Shown: positions 1 to 10,824, counted from the first letter of the stretch. The stretch: DNA of 64,000 bases from Bettongia penicillata ogilbyi (GCA_023548195.1 JAJHZJ010000577.1:2238694-2302693), one strand, 5' to 3'. Notes: generated by a model from the sequence alone, not told the origin. Numbers and translations are program-made.

Positions 1-160
1 TAAATATTCTCCTGTGTATACTTTCCCTAATATTCTTTTACTATAACTCATATAAATGGGTTTATTTGCTATGTGTATCATTGTGGAACTGGCACTTGGT
101 GGGGAAGTAGTCAAACCTTGGATATAAAATTTGGAGTTCTGTTTTACCCAGTAATGAAAC
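1..160 (+). repeat. Unclassified dispersed repeat, copy 1 (cut by window edge)
   Basis: This stretch matches the reverse complement of about 5345-5515 at roughly 80% by eye. The match runs from the 'ctgtgtatactttc' block, through 'ataaatgggttt' and 'cattgtggaactgg', to 'ccttggatata'. Two diverged copies in opposite orientation imply a dispersed family. The partner sits at one end of a possible LTR-like element (5345-6011), so this may be the 3' part of an LTR. The family is not identified. Confidence 0.5.
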
Positions 161-400
161 AATGATTAGATCGAACTTTAAAAGGACATCCAATAGACTA
201 ACATTTTAAGGAACAAAAGATACAATTCTAGCCCCAGTATCTTCTCTCTCTGAAGAGAGCAGAGTGACCCAATTTTTGTTAGCCCTAATCTTCTGCTTAT
301 GAGGCTAGAGGTATCTATTCTGACTCCCTTCGAGACAAATATACATGCCCCCTACATGTGGGGGACAGCTCTTGCGACATAGTTATATAAATATGAATGT

Positions 401-490
401 GTGTGTGTGAGAGAGAGAGAGAGAGGGAAAGAGAGAGAGAGAGGGAGAGAGGCGAGAGAGAGAGGGGAAGAGAGAGGGAGAGAGAGAGAA
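401..490. repeat. (GA)n-rich microsatellite
   Basis: Interrupted GA dinucleotide tract preceded by a short TG run. The two overlapping ORFs here translate the repeat (RERE or SLSL polymers) and are not genes. Confidence 0.95.
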
Positions 491-499
491 CACAATTGC

Positions 500-625
500 T
501 TGTTTCCCTCATTAGAATGTCAGCTTCTTGAAGGCAGAGACCTGACGTTTTGCTTTCTCTATATCACTACTTCCCAGCACAGTATCTGGTATGTAGTAAG
601 GACTTAATAAAGTCTTTTTGACTGA
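500..625 (+). mobile_element. L2-type LINE 3' end
   Basis: Contains the usual L2 3'-terminal order: a 'tgtcagcttcttgaaggcagagacc' -like block, then 'cccagcacagta', then a decayed 'tagtaaggacttaataaa' terminus. Only the 3' end remains, which is normal for 5'-truncated L2 copies. Confidence 0.7.
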
Positions 626-851
626 TATTTTTGGAAAAAAAAATACTCAAAGTGCATGACTGAAAGATGGTAAGCTAGTAACATAACTTTCATATATGAA
701 GAACTTGAATAGTAACTCCATAAATAACAATTTTTTTTAAAATTATGTTAACATTAAAAAAGTAGTTAAATGCCTCTTAAAATCAAGGTTTTAGTTTCCC
801 TGATATTCAGGTGAACTTTTGAATACATAATAGTGGGTCAGTATCTGTCAT

Positions 852-1081
852 AAAAGACAGATGAATTGCAAAAGTGTTTTTTAATATTCTTATTTTCAAC
901 AAATCTTTGCTGACCTTAAAAATAAACCTCCAGTTGTCTTTAGCCTAGAGTTACCATTTGTCAGTTCTCTTCTTCCTGGCAATATGGCAATGTTTCCTGT
1001 ATTAGTTAAGTAATATCTCCCTCCTTACCTTGACCTTTTCAAATTCTTATGTCCTTCAAGACCCAGCTTCGCTGTCATTAA
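852..1081 (+). repeat. Direct repeat, copy 1 (partner 4117-4347)
   Basis: About 230 bp, from 'taaaagacagatgaattgc' to 'cagcttcgctgtcattaa', nearly identical to 4117-4347. I count three substitutions (cagttCtc/cagttTtc, accttTtc/acctCttc, gacCc/gacTc) and one T-run length difference. Flanks differ on both sides. The right end resembles the 'cttcaagacccagct' part of an L2 3' region, but most of the unit is not recognised. The identity is far above that of the old repeats around it, which points to a recent local duplication or an assembly duplication. Confidence 0.85.
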
Positions 1082-1317
1082 CATGTTATTTAACATGAAC
1101 AAAACAGTAATTACCTTGTATACATCATCTTTGGTAAATTCGTGCTCTTCACTAACCTGATTTCATTAGTTATATTGAAATATATTATTGAAATATATTG
1201 AATATTATATTAGTTATATTGATTGAAATCATTAACTATTTTTTATCCTAAAATTAAGCACAAAAGAGTTCATGTTATCCTGAGGCTATAAATATGAGAG
1301 GATTGGGGGTGGGGGGA

Positions 1318-1441
1318 GGTGAGGCAGTCAGGGTTAAGTGACTTGCCCATAATCGCACAGCTAGTCAGCCTCTGAAGTCAGATTTGAACAGGGATCAGCC
1401 TGACTCTGCGGCTCTATTCACTGTACCACCCAGCTGCTGCT
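1318..1441 (-). mobile_element. tRNA-headed marsupial SINE (CORE-SINE/WSINE type)
   Basis: The plus strand shows the antisense SINE hallmarks in order: 'gggttaagtgacttgccca', 'cacagctagtcag', 'gatttgaacagggatcag', 'ctgtaccacccagctg'. Read on the minus strand these give the tRNA-like head followed by the core. The copy is short and moderately diverged. Confidence 0.75.
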
Positions 1442-2114
1442 GAGATGGGCTTTTTCAAGGAGCTATCTTAACACTGGGAGTAAGGGAAATCATTGTTATT
1501 GGACTTTAACAATGACTCTGTATTTGGGCAATGTTTTTTAACAAGTGTCAAGTGATATGATATTACTCTAAATACATTATCTCTTTAACCACGTGTGCAT
1601 TTATATTCTCAACATCTCAAGCAATTTCATTTTTCACCTTTGCTTCTGTCCTGAGCCAAGGAGATCCTGGAAAGGAAATAAGTTTTACGGGGTTATACAA
1701 GGTACAAATATAAGAAAATATAATTCACTTTTGAAATATTATAGCTTACTTATTCCTACATGATAAAGACAGTAGACAATTTTCAATAATAGAAATCACT
1801 TACTTAACAAAGATATCTACTAAAGACAAATGATATATTTTAATTACAGAAAGTCTTCAAATTTCATCAGTTTGACTGAAGTTTGAGTATGAAATTTATG
1901 AGAAAAGAAAAGTCCACATGGGAATAATCTTGGCGGCAAATAACAATAAGAATAATTGTTTCTTGCTCACTTGATCTACTAATAATATTAAGAAATTGTG
2001 AAACACAATTTGGGGGACCCAGACCTTCCCATACTAGCTCAAGCATGTATACTTAACTTATAGTGACCATGCAAGTTTTGAAGCTGCAGTGAGATTCTAA
2101 AAAGCATGACCTTT

Positions 2115-3973
2115 TATGATTGCTTCCTATTTTGTTTTTAAAAATATTTATTATTTATTTTTAACATTTTAAAAAATTGAATTTCAAATTCTCTCCCTCC
2201 TGGCCCTCCTCCACCCCCTGGGAAGTTATGCAATATATCAATTATACACATGTAATCATGCAAAATAAGTTTCATTTTAGCCAAATATCCCCCCAAAACA
2301 GCAAGAAAAGTGAGAAAACTATACTTCAATTTGCACTCAGAGCTCATCAGTCCTTTCTCCGGAAGTGGATAGCATTTTCCAACATGAGTCCTTAGAAATT
2401 ATTTTGAATCATTATATTGATCAGAGTAGCTAAGTCTTTCATCAGTTAGTCATCATTACAATATTACTGTTACTGTGTACAATGCTTGCCTGGTTCTGCT
2501 TACTTTACTGCATCAGTTTACATAAATCTAGCTATTTTTTTTTCTCAAACCACCCCCCTCATCATTTTCTTATACCACAATGGTAGCTCATCACAATGCT
2601 ATGCCACAATTTGTTTAGGCATTCTCCAATTGAGGGATATCCCTTCAATTCCCAATTCTTTGCTATCACAAAAAGGATTGTAACCAATATTTTTGTACAC
2701 ATCAGTTCTTTTGCTTTTTCCTTGATCTCCTTGGGGTACATACTTAGTAGTGGCATTGCTGAGTCATAGCATATAAACAATTTTATAACCCTTTCGGTAT
2801 AATTTCAAATTATTCTCTGAAATGGTTGAACCAGTTCACAACTCCGCCAACATTAGTAAACCCATTTTACCTCACCTCTTTAAGCATTTTTCATTTCTGG
2901 TAGATGTGAGGTGATATCTCAGAATTATTTTAATTTGCATTTCTCCACCCAATAGTTATTTAGAACAGTTTTTCCAGTTGTCTATAGATAGCTTTGATGT
3001 CTTCAGAAAACTGCCTTGACAATTCACCATTTCGGGAATAGCTCTTATTTTTATAAATTTGACCCAGTTCTCCATATGTTTAAGAAAAGAGGCATTTATG
3101 AGAGAAATTTGCTGTAGAAAAAATTGATATTACTGCATTATCTAGGGTACTTTGTTTTTATCAAAATGTAGTTTCCTTGATTATTTCATTTAATTAACTC
3201 CATATTTGCTTTTTCTTTGTCTGAGAACATGATTGCTACCCTTGTATTCTTTACCCCTTTTCATCCTTTCCATTTTTTCTCTACCACTCTTATCTCTTGC
3301 TTTAACTTTTCCAGGAATTCGTATTGGACTTATGATGAATCAGCATTTTTCTTTTAGAACTTGGGTGTGGTTGTTTCATATTGTTGAGTTCTTTTGAATT
3401 TGTGTCTTGGTCTTTCTTGTCACCATAGTAATTTTTTATGATCAAGTTCTTTTTTTGTTTGCTCATTTTCCCAGACTTCTTCTTCACTTTGAATTTCATG
3501 TTAAAGTTGTACTCTGTTCACCTGGAGCTGGGGAGGCACCATTCCAAGCTCCAGGCTTTATTGTGCTGCTATTTCCACAGCTAGTTTTGGGGGTTTGCCA
3601 GTTTTTGGTACTTTTAATGTGGTGTGACTCAGGGAGAGGTGTGGTTACTGGTCTCCTTCTCTGTGTTCTGGCCTTTACCCAGGAAAGGTCCCTGGTCTTA
3701 TGCACATGTAAGCTCTTGTGCACTTCTTGGATCTGGAACTGTCATCAGGTCCCCTGCTCTCCTGTAGCTACAAGTGCTAGCAGTCCCCTCTGCCTTGGAA
3801 CTGTAAGCGAGGTCCCTGATTTCTTGTAACTGACCACAAGTACTCCTTTCTACCCTAGACTTAGAGCTCCTGAAATTGCTGCTATTAACTGCTACAGCTA
3901 TCACAGCTGCCTTCTTGATGCCAAGTATGCTCTGGGCTAGGTCCCACCCTGGTGTCACAGACCTTTCCGGCAA
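2115..3973 (-). mobile_element. Internally deleted L1, bounded by a 16-bp TSD
   Basis: The minus-strand order is L1 5'UTR (3973 to ~3480), ORF1 N-terminus (~3460-3300, starting MSKQKKN), a short early ORF2 piece (~3210-3115), then the ORF2 C-terminal region and 3'UTR (~3110-2120). The early ORF2 piece parallels 24775-24870 of the larger L1. The late part has the L1 order of a 'CTPLLSMYPKEI'-like block followed by 'LRGYPSIGECLNKLWH'-like residues (residues near 2560-2780 on minus). AAAAAGCATGACCTTT occurs at 2099-2114 and 3974-3989, so the deleted form appears to have inserted as a single unit. ORF1 C-terminus, most of the endonuclease and all of the RT are absent. It is inactive. Confidence 0.85.
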
Positions 3974-4116
3974 AAAAAGCATGACCTTTAAATATGTGCT
4001 ACATTTGGGTATTTTCCCACAGAATCGATTATTTTGGCAGAACCAGAATTATTTTAAGAATTGTGTCTGCATGTGTTTGTACTTTCAGATTTTCTGATGT
4101 CTACTTCTTACACATA

Positions 4117-4347
4117 AAAGACAGATGAATTGCAAAAGTGTTTTTTTAATATTCTTATTTTCAACAAATCTTTGCTGACCTTAAAAATAAACCTCCAGTT
4201 GTCTTTAGCCTAGAGTTACCATTTGTCAGTTTTCTTCTTCCTGGCAATATGGCAATGTTTCCTGTATTAGTTAAGTAATATCTCCCTCCTTACCTTGACC
4301 TCTTCAAATTCTTATGTCCTTCAAGACTCAGCTTCGCTGTCATTAAA
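4117..4347 (+). repeat. Direct repeat, copy 2 (partner 852-1081)
   Basis: Second copy of the ~230-bp unit, about 98% identical to 852-1081 and in the same orientation, 3.27 kb downstream. It continues rightward into an L2-like 3' end that copy 1 lacks. Confidence 0.85.
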
Positions 4348-4525
4348 TCATTCTTTATCCACTGAGCTGTAAATCTGTCCTCCAGATTACTTTTATTTAC
4401 TTTGTATATTTTTATACAAAAGCATGCACATCTCTCCCTTCTTCCCTCCAAAATGTAAGCTCCTTGAGGTGGAGGAATATTTGTTAATCAGTTTTGTATT
4501 TCCAGTGACCAGAATATAATAGGAT
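4348..4525 (+). mobile_element. L2-type LINE 3' end
   Basis: The 'aaatgtaagctccttgaggt' block and 'tttgtatttccagtgacc' are decayed versions of the terminal L2 sequence. It follows directly from direct-repeat copy 2, whose right end is probably also L2. Confidence 0.6.
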
Positions 4526-4745
4526 AGGAAGAGAGACTAGACCTATAATTTCAGTAATTAATATCCCAGGTGAGGGAATCCTCTCCACCAGTGCAAGTCA
4601 GCACTTGCTCTACAGCTTATGGTCTTAGAGGATGTCTTAGAATACTAAGAGATGAAATGACTTGCCCAGTTTTATATGCCTGAAGCAGAGCTGGCAGAGA
4701 TACCAGATCTTTCTGGTATCCAAGCAACCTCCACTATATGCACTA

Positions 4746-4992
4746 TTGTTATTCAGTCATTTTTCAGTCATGTCTAATAATTCCTGAAGCATTTGTGGTG
4801 TTCTTGACTAAAATACTAAAATGGTTGCTATGTACTTTTCTAGCTCATTTTACAGATAAGGAAACTAAGGCAAATGGGGTTAAATGACTTGTCTAGCGTC
4901 ACACAGCTAGTAAGTGTCTGAGGCTAGATTTATACTGATGTCCTTCCGACTGTAGACCTGGTGTTCTTTCCATTTTGCCACCTGGCTGCCCC
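4746..4992 (-). mobile_element. MAR1-like CORE-SINE, near full length
   Basis: Antisense order on the plus strand: 'ttattcagtcatttttcag' (3' tail), a decayed 'ggcaaagatactgga' equivalent, 'tagctcattttacagataag', 'ggttaaatgacttg', 'cacacagctagtaagtgtct', 'cacctggctgcccc' (tRNA-like head). About 247 bp. Confidence 0.85.
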
Positions 4993-5344
4993 ACAAATAT
5001 CCAGAGTCAAAGCAAATGAAAAGAATATGACCAAGTCATTTCTCATTTTGAGTATGTAGTGATACACTGAGTGAATGGTGCCTTGTATATGTAGTGAGAA
5101 TTCCACATATAGGGAAACAGCTGTCCTTCTGTGTGAACATAGACATGTCTAGTCTCTTCCTTCCTACTCTTTTCCAAGGAACACTTTCATTCCTGGCAGG
5201 AGGAGAAGTAGAAGGTTGGGGCAGAGCACACCCCTCCACGCTCCCTGGAGAGAGAGGGAACTGGGCTGGAAGCATATCTATAGGCTCCCTTTAAATATTA
5301 TTCATCTAGGGGAAATGATTAGGTTTAATATAGCTTCCAAACAC

Positions 5345-6011
5345 TTTGTCAATTTGGGAGCAAGATAGATCCCCAAGCTCTATATCCAAGGCTTAACCCC
5401 TTTCCCACAAAATACCAGTTCCACAATGAATACATATGGTGAATAGCAAAGAAACCCATTTATATCTGTCTTAGTAAAATGGAAATCAGAGAAAGTATAC
5501 ACAGAAGAATATATACTAGACAATACAGAATGGAAGAGGTGTCCCACTGGGTGTGAGATAGCTCAATAGGAGAGAGACAAAGAGAGAGAGACAGAAAGAC
5601 AGACAGACGGAGATACAGAGGCTGAGAAAGACAGAGATGAGATACAGAGAGTGCTGGATCTCACTGAAGGGGAAATTCCTTGAAGACTCCACTGTAGCAA
5701 GCTAAAGATAGGGGCATGGTGGAGACTGCTTGTTCCTTTCCTCTCATGGCTTCTAGAAGTAATCTGAAGTAGAGTTGGCCTCTTCCAACTTCTCCGTTGA
5801 AGTTGCAAACCAACTTGACATTACCCTCAGAGCAGATCGTCTATTAGAGAGTCCTGAAGGAAGAATTCATGCTTGAAAGTCCCTAAAGTGGATACTGGCT
5901 GAGAACTGAAGCACTAGCCACAAACTCCACCCTAAATCCCACATAGGACAGGACCTTCAACTTCGCCAATGAGGAGAGTCCTATACAAATGGGTTTGGGA
6001 CAGGGGTTACA
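5345..6011 (-). mobile_element. Possible solo LTR or other unclassified repeat
   Basis: Part (5345-5515) is shared in inverted orientation with window positions 1-160, so this is dispersed. Read on the minus strand the block begins TGTAACCCCTGTCCC and a possible end reads AAATTGACA. That gives TG...CA termini about 670 bp apart, compatible with an LTR. I could not find a target duplication, a primer-binding site or internal retroviral genes. A GA/CT microsatellite (5571-5640) lies inside. The LTR call is inference. Confidence 0.3.
5571..5640. repeat. GA-rich simple repeat
   Basis: Imperfect GA/GACA tract. The 81-aa minus-strand ORF over it is a translation of the repeat. Confidence 0.9.
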
Positions 6012-6064
6012 AGTATATACATTCATAATACTAAACATATAAAAACATTATTTAACACTGAAGT

Positions 6065-6150
6065 AGTTAATAGAAAAGTGGAGTCAGAAGACCTGAATTT
6101 GGTTCCTGAGTCTATTATTTACTAGTTATGTGATGGGAGGTAAGGTACAT
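6065..6150 (+). mobile_element. MIR/THER1-type SINE fragment
   Basis: 'agtggagtcagaagacctga' followed by 'tttactagttatgtgatggg' matches the start and core of a CORE-SINE. The rest is lost. Confidence 0.55.
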
Positions 6151-7486
6151 TAAATGCATTTCATATATTCTGATTAATATACAGAAGGTTTGCAAATTGA
6201 AATACATTTTATCATTCCCCAAAGGATTATCAATCTATAGTCTCTGGGGAAAAATGGTTGATATCTAAGAAGATAAAATTTCTTCTTCATTTACTTGGAA
6301 GCCCCTAAAAATTTGCCCTAAACAAGTAGACAGATGAATATTTTCAAACATCTTTGAGAGTAATGTAGGATACATTTTTTGAAAAGTGAACTTATTTTTT
6401 CTATCTTCTAAAATGCTATTTTAAATCATTTGTCATATAAATCAGTACTTCTTGGCTGAGTAATTTCAAGAAAAACTGAATGTTTCCCAGTGAAATTAGT
6501 CAACTGACCTTTGTTTACCTTGTTGTGGTCTCAAAAAGTTTAAATAACTGAATGTGCCATTATAAAATTTGATTGCATACTATTCATAATCCTGAAAAAG
6601 AGAACACTATAAATGACTTTGTACAATATGTTTATCTCTTTTAGAAAGTGATATATTTTCCAGTTATGTGTGCAAAAGTGTGCCAAAAAGAGTTCAAAGA
6701 TGAATTTAAAAAGGTGAAATCAGAAAATTCCCTTGACCAAAATAGCAAATTGTATTTTATTCCAAAATTAATTATAGAGCACCACCTGAGGCAGTAGGAA
6801 ATCCTTTATTTACTCAGGACATGTTTTATTTGGTAAAAGACTCAGAGTTGATGTGAAGGTTGGCCTGAAACAAAATGGTGAAATAAGTAAAGTATGTCTT
6901 TGGAGATTCTCCTTCTTCCCCCTTTTTAACTTGTTTTTCTACCTTTCCTAATTAGCTGCCCAGATTTTCATCATTCTGGGATTCCCAACTTTGAGGTATC
7001 CCAGGATCTTATCTTGCTGAGGCATCATCCATATACAGAAACACCCTTCCTCCTTCCATCCTTCCTCCTTCCATCCATCATTCCTCAAAATTTATCTGAC
7101 TTTTTAACATGTTCTGAGAGTCCTTCCAATGGATTGTTAATACCTTGAATTGAACTACTGCATTCAGACTAAAAGTAAAATAGGAGCTTTCAATAGCTGA
7201 TTACATTTTAACATCTGTCTCTAGAGGTACTGTCATTTAGTCAGAACTCTGTGATATTACTGAGGGCAGAGGAATATTCTTGAGAACTTTATGGCATTTT
7301 CATACTTCTAATTTCTGTGGGTTTTGAGGGGAAATAGAGGTGGGAAGAGATGCATCCATTAAAACAAACAAAATTATTTTTCATTCTTTTTTCCTCTGAA
7401 ACTATTTTGCTGGCAACTATAAACATAAATCTGCAAACCTCTTTGTTCTTTAATATATGTGGTTGTGATAAAAAGAGTGATTAAAC
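6151..7486. other. No recognisable gene or repeat
   Basis: AT-rich sequence without an ORF above background or a repeat I recognise, apart from a short CCTT-rich run near 7045-7080. Confidence 0.5.
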
Positions 7487-7681
7487 CAGGGATGTGGAGC
7501 CTGTGGCCTCAAGGTCACATGTGGCCTTCTAGGTCCTTGGGTGCAGCCTTTTGACTGAATCTAAGTTTTACAGAATGAATACCTTTTTGAAGGGGATTTG
7601 TTCTGTGAAGTTTGCATTCTGTAAAAGGGCTACACTTGAGGACCTAGAAGGCTACATGTGGCCTCAAGATCCTCACCCCTG
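7487..7681. mobile_element. Palindromic hAT-like MITE, copy 1
   Basis: About 195 bp and almost entirely an imperfect inverted repeat. The left arm reads 'cagggatgtggagcctgtgg' and later 'ctaggtccttgggtg'. The right arm reads 'gaggacctagaaggc' and ends 'atcctcacccctg'. The centre holds 'tttttgaaggggatttgttc'. CAGGG..CCCTG termini are typical of hAT (Charlie-like) non-autonomous elements. A second copy lies at 52070-52241. No convincing 8-bp target duplication was found. It has no coding capacity. Confidence 0.75.
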
Positions 7682-8049
7682 AAACCTAGTGTCGGTCTTA
7701 TGTACGAGTTTCTGCACTGTTTATTCTAAAATATATCTGAGTATGAACATAAAGCACACTACTAGACAGGAATATCAGTTGGTCTGTCCATACAATAAAG
7801 GCCACCAGTGATAGCAAGGCCACACAGGGCACCAAATCCATGCCCACATACCTTACTATTATTAATTTATATTGTATAAATGAGTCAATAAAAAGTTAAA
7901 TTTTTAAGAAGAACGTAATAGTTGTTTTCAAACAATATAAAGTGTTTCGTAATTTGTTCTGCCTACATAATGTTTCATTATATATGTTAATCAACAGGAC
8001 AGTGGTTTAGTGCTGTATAAGAATTATTATCTTCAACTAGCTGTGTTTA
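7682..8049. other. No recognisable gene or repeat
   Basis: Anonymous AT-rich DNA. Confidence 0.5.
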
Positions 8050-8513
8050 AAATTTTTTATGTGATTATTTGAAGAGATGCAGAAAAAGCCTTTGAGAAAA
8101 TACAACACTAATTTATGCTAAAAACAATGCAAAGTAAAAGCGAAGAAGGACTTTTTCCAAACGTGACAAAAAAGTATATGTCTAAAACATGGAAACACCA
8201 ACAACAAAGCCTCCTTGTATACCATAGAAAAACAAAGAAAGCTTCCCCAATAAGTGAATATGTAAAGCAAGGATGCTCCACTTCACTATTTTTTGATGTT
8301 TTCATCAGTTTTCAATTGATAGAAATAAAATAATTGAAAGAAATCAACAGGTAAACCAAAGACAAAGAAGAGACAAAATTATCCTCATTTTTTGATGGCT
8401 TAATAATTTTGTCTTGAGTAAATTCAATATAAGGCAACTGAATATACACACTGAGAAAAATCAGTTTAGTAGCAGTGATAGAGGCAACATAATTGTTAAT
8501 AAAGTAGGTCAGA
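8050..8513 (+). pseudogene. Decayed L1 ORF2 fragment (reverse transcriptase palm)
   Basis: The reading begins with a 'MQKKPLRKYNT' stretch, comparable to L1 'DAEKAFDKIQH'. It continues through 'MSKTW', 'KASPISEYVKQGCSTSLFF' (L1 'AFPI..GVKQGCPLSPLLF') and 'KLSSFFDGLI' where the catalytic F-A-D-D motif should be (here F-F-D-G). Frameshifts and the lost second catalytic aspartate make it inactive. The next L1 section resumes at 9050 after an unidentified ~530-bp insertion. Confidence 0.7.
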
Positions 8514-9049
8514 CTGGCCATCTCAGTAAGGTCAGTGACTTAATTGTGAAGAGGACAACCCTTTTAATTGACAGGGAGTAAAGAGGCAGTCACTGTAGAC
8601 ATAGAATACTATAGTTGGCTATACTAAGAAAAGTGGGTGGGCATTCAGATGAGGCTAATCACAGCTCTCTGTGATAATTAAGGAATATTAGTTATGTTAT
8701 TGGATTCATCTGCCTCTTGTAATCTTTGTTAGGGAATTAGTACTATCAGACTTACTGTCCTCTTGGTGGGGGTCAACTCTTTCATAATTGTACAAGGATA
8801 GCCAGGGTAGATGACATGTCTTTTGGGGTGCATAACACCAGGTTAAGCTTGTTGGCACTTAAAAACTAGCAAATATCCCAGAAGCCAACAGTATGGTATG
8901 AAAGATAACTTTTTTTTTAATCATACCTCTGAACTAACTTGGCGCAGGAGTTGGACTCCTGGATATAAAAGGATATAAAAATGTAGCTTGAGCAATCATA
9001 CAAAATGGGGCAGTGATTGAGAATACAGTAAATTGTTAAATGATACAGA
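8514..9049. other. Unidentified sequence interrupting an L1 ORF2 relic
   Basis: About 535 bp lie between two L1 ORF2 pieces that would be adjacent in an intact element. It includes a T8 run near 8911 and a short 'ggatataaaaggatataaaa' tandem near 8961. I do not recognise it, and no clear target duplication is visible. Confidence 0.45.
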
Positions 9050-9305
9050 ATAAATTTAATTTACTCAGAAATTCCTAAAGAGCCAGAGAAGAAACGAAAT
9101 GAGACAACTGATAGCTATAGTAATATAGGAGGATGTAAAATGATTACAAAAAAACTCCCCAAACCCAAACATTTCTATTTACAACAACAAAATTCAGGAG
9201 AAAGTAATAGAAAGGGAAATTGCATTCAAAATTACTGAAGGATACATGAAATATATTGGAGTCAGTCCACCAAAACTCAAGATCTATATAGATATAGCTA
9301 CAGAA
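9050..9305 (+). pseudogene. Decayed L1 ORF2 fragment (after the RT palm)
   Basis: The nucleotides parallel 26620-26830 of the larger L1: 'ctcagaaattcctaaagagcc', 'catttctatttacaacaac', 'agaaagggaaattgcattca', 'tattggagtcagtccacca' (L1 'KYLGVYLP'-type motif). It continues the fragment ending at 8513. Confidence 0.65.
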
Positions 9306-9600
9306 CATCCTTCGGAGAAATAAAGGATGGGAGCTATTTAATTAATGAGATATTTGGTGTTCATGGCTATCAATATTCTTTATTCATTTTTCCCCCATAA
9401 GGATTGTTGGACAAAAGCGAATTCATATGTGAAGAGCATATGTGATTTCTCAGAAGATATAATAAATAGCAGAACTAACTTTACTGGATGGCCTGCTTAC
9501 AAATACCAAGTAACACAAAATGCAAGAAGATATTTTTATCATTTTATAACAATGTAAACTTTGTGTTTGCCATCGCTGTGAAGTATATCTATTGTCGCAA

Positions 9601-9729
9601 TGGAAGAGGTATTACCTAGAAATGATGGGGTTCTCCAGATTCTCCTATTTCTAAATGATATTGTACTGGTTGCATCAAATCACAGAACATTACAAAGCCT
9701 CCTTAAATTTATCACATGTGTGTGAAATG
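9601..9729 (+). pseudogene. Short LINE reverse-transcriptase remnant (L2/RTE-like)
   Basis: A short frame reads 'VLQILLFLNDIVLVASNHRT' and then LQSLLKF. It resembles the Y/F-A-D-D-I-V-L block of non-LTR RTs, with the first catalytic position changed (L-N-D). The following residues look like the 'LQ..L' helix found in L2/CR1 and RTE proteins. Too short to place in a family with certainty. Confidence 0.35.
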
Positions 9730-9779
9730 TGGACTCATGAGCAGGAAAAGAGAGAAGGTTGTAAATCAGACTGGTTTCA

Positions 9780-10424
9780 CTTTTTTATAGGTTTAAAAAT
9801 GTGAATTTGTTTCAAAGGCAATTATAAACACATTACCCGGAAGGATTCAGTATTGTGTAATCAGAATTGAATAATAATTCAATCTGTTTGGAAAGTTGTT
9901 CTCCAATAGTGTTTCAATAGAATCCCATATGTGTGTCTTTTACACCAAGGATCGTTAATATTGTTTTGATCAGTGTTTTCCAGCCCAAACTATGCAGATT
10001 CTGTCTTCCTGCTTCAATGTACAAAGATTCTCCTCAGACCAGATTTGGGAACGAGAAACAGAGAAGGGGAGAAGGAGAAGAAGAAGGTCTCATGAGGATT
10101 TTTGTTTGTTTGAACTACATAATTTATATTAAATAAGGTGGTAAGGTAGAAACACTTTCAATAAGGGGAAATACTTTTTTTTCAGGGGACCCTTGAAAAT
10201 GAAAATTGACTTAGAGGAGTTAATAATCAATTGAGCAAGCTGGATAAGAATGATAGTTTAACTTATAAGATTAAAAAAACTCAAAATATTAAGTATCAAA
10301 TTAGTTTTCCACTCAAGGTTCTCTTATTTAAAGAATTATGATTTATAGAATTTAAGATTTATGAAGTTAATAAAGTAGATACTGATTTAATTTATAGAAT
10401 TATAGTCTAAAAAGAATGACAGAG
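9780..10424. other. No recognisable gene or repeat
   Basis: AT-rich DNA without support for any feature. The ORF at 9933-10136 lacks homology cues and ends in a purine-rich run. Confidence 0.5.
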
Positions 10425-10575
10425 GACATCTAGTTCAATAGTCATATTACAGATGAGAAAACTGAGTCTGAGAAGTAATGGATAATGTACTCCCGGGTAA
10501 TACAGGTAACAAATAGCACAGCCAAGTTTCAAACCTAAGAACTTTGTTTCTGAATCTAGTTCACTTTGCATAACA
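10425..10575 (-). mobile_element. MIR/THER1-type CORE-SINE
   Basis: Antisense hallmarks: 'ggacatctagttcaatagtc', 'acagatgagaaaactgagtc', 'cacagccaagtttcaaac', 'tgaatctagttcactttgca'. Diverged. Confidence 0.65.
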
Positions 10576-10824
10576 CTTTGATGACTTTAATAATACTGGA
10601 CTGGGAGTAAGGAGAGTTGCCTTCATTCTTGTCTCAAATACTGGGTGACATCGGGCAAGTAATTGGGAGTGGTCAGTGAATAGAATAGATGTGAAATTCA
10701 TCAGTCTTAGAGTTTTATCCATATTTAAAATGATGTGATTCTGCTATGGTTAGGTTAGGGGGCATCTAAAGACAAAGTATTCCACTATAGGTTAAATCTA
10801 CTTGCAATTGCAAATAATTCTGTG

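Noticed and set aside
3407..3829. 140-aa plus-strand ORF
   Set aside because: It lies antisense to the L1 5'UTR/ORF1 N-terminus of the minus-strand L1 at 2115-3973.
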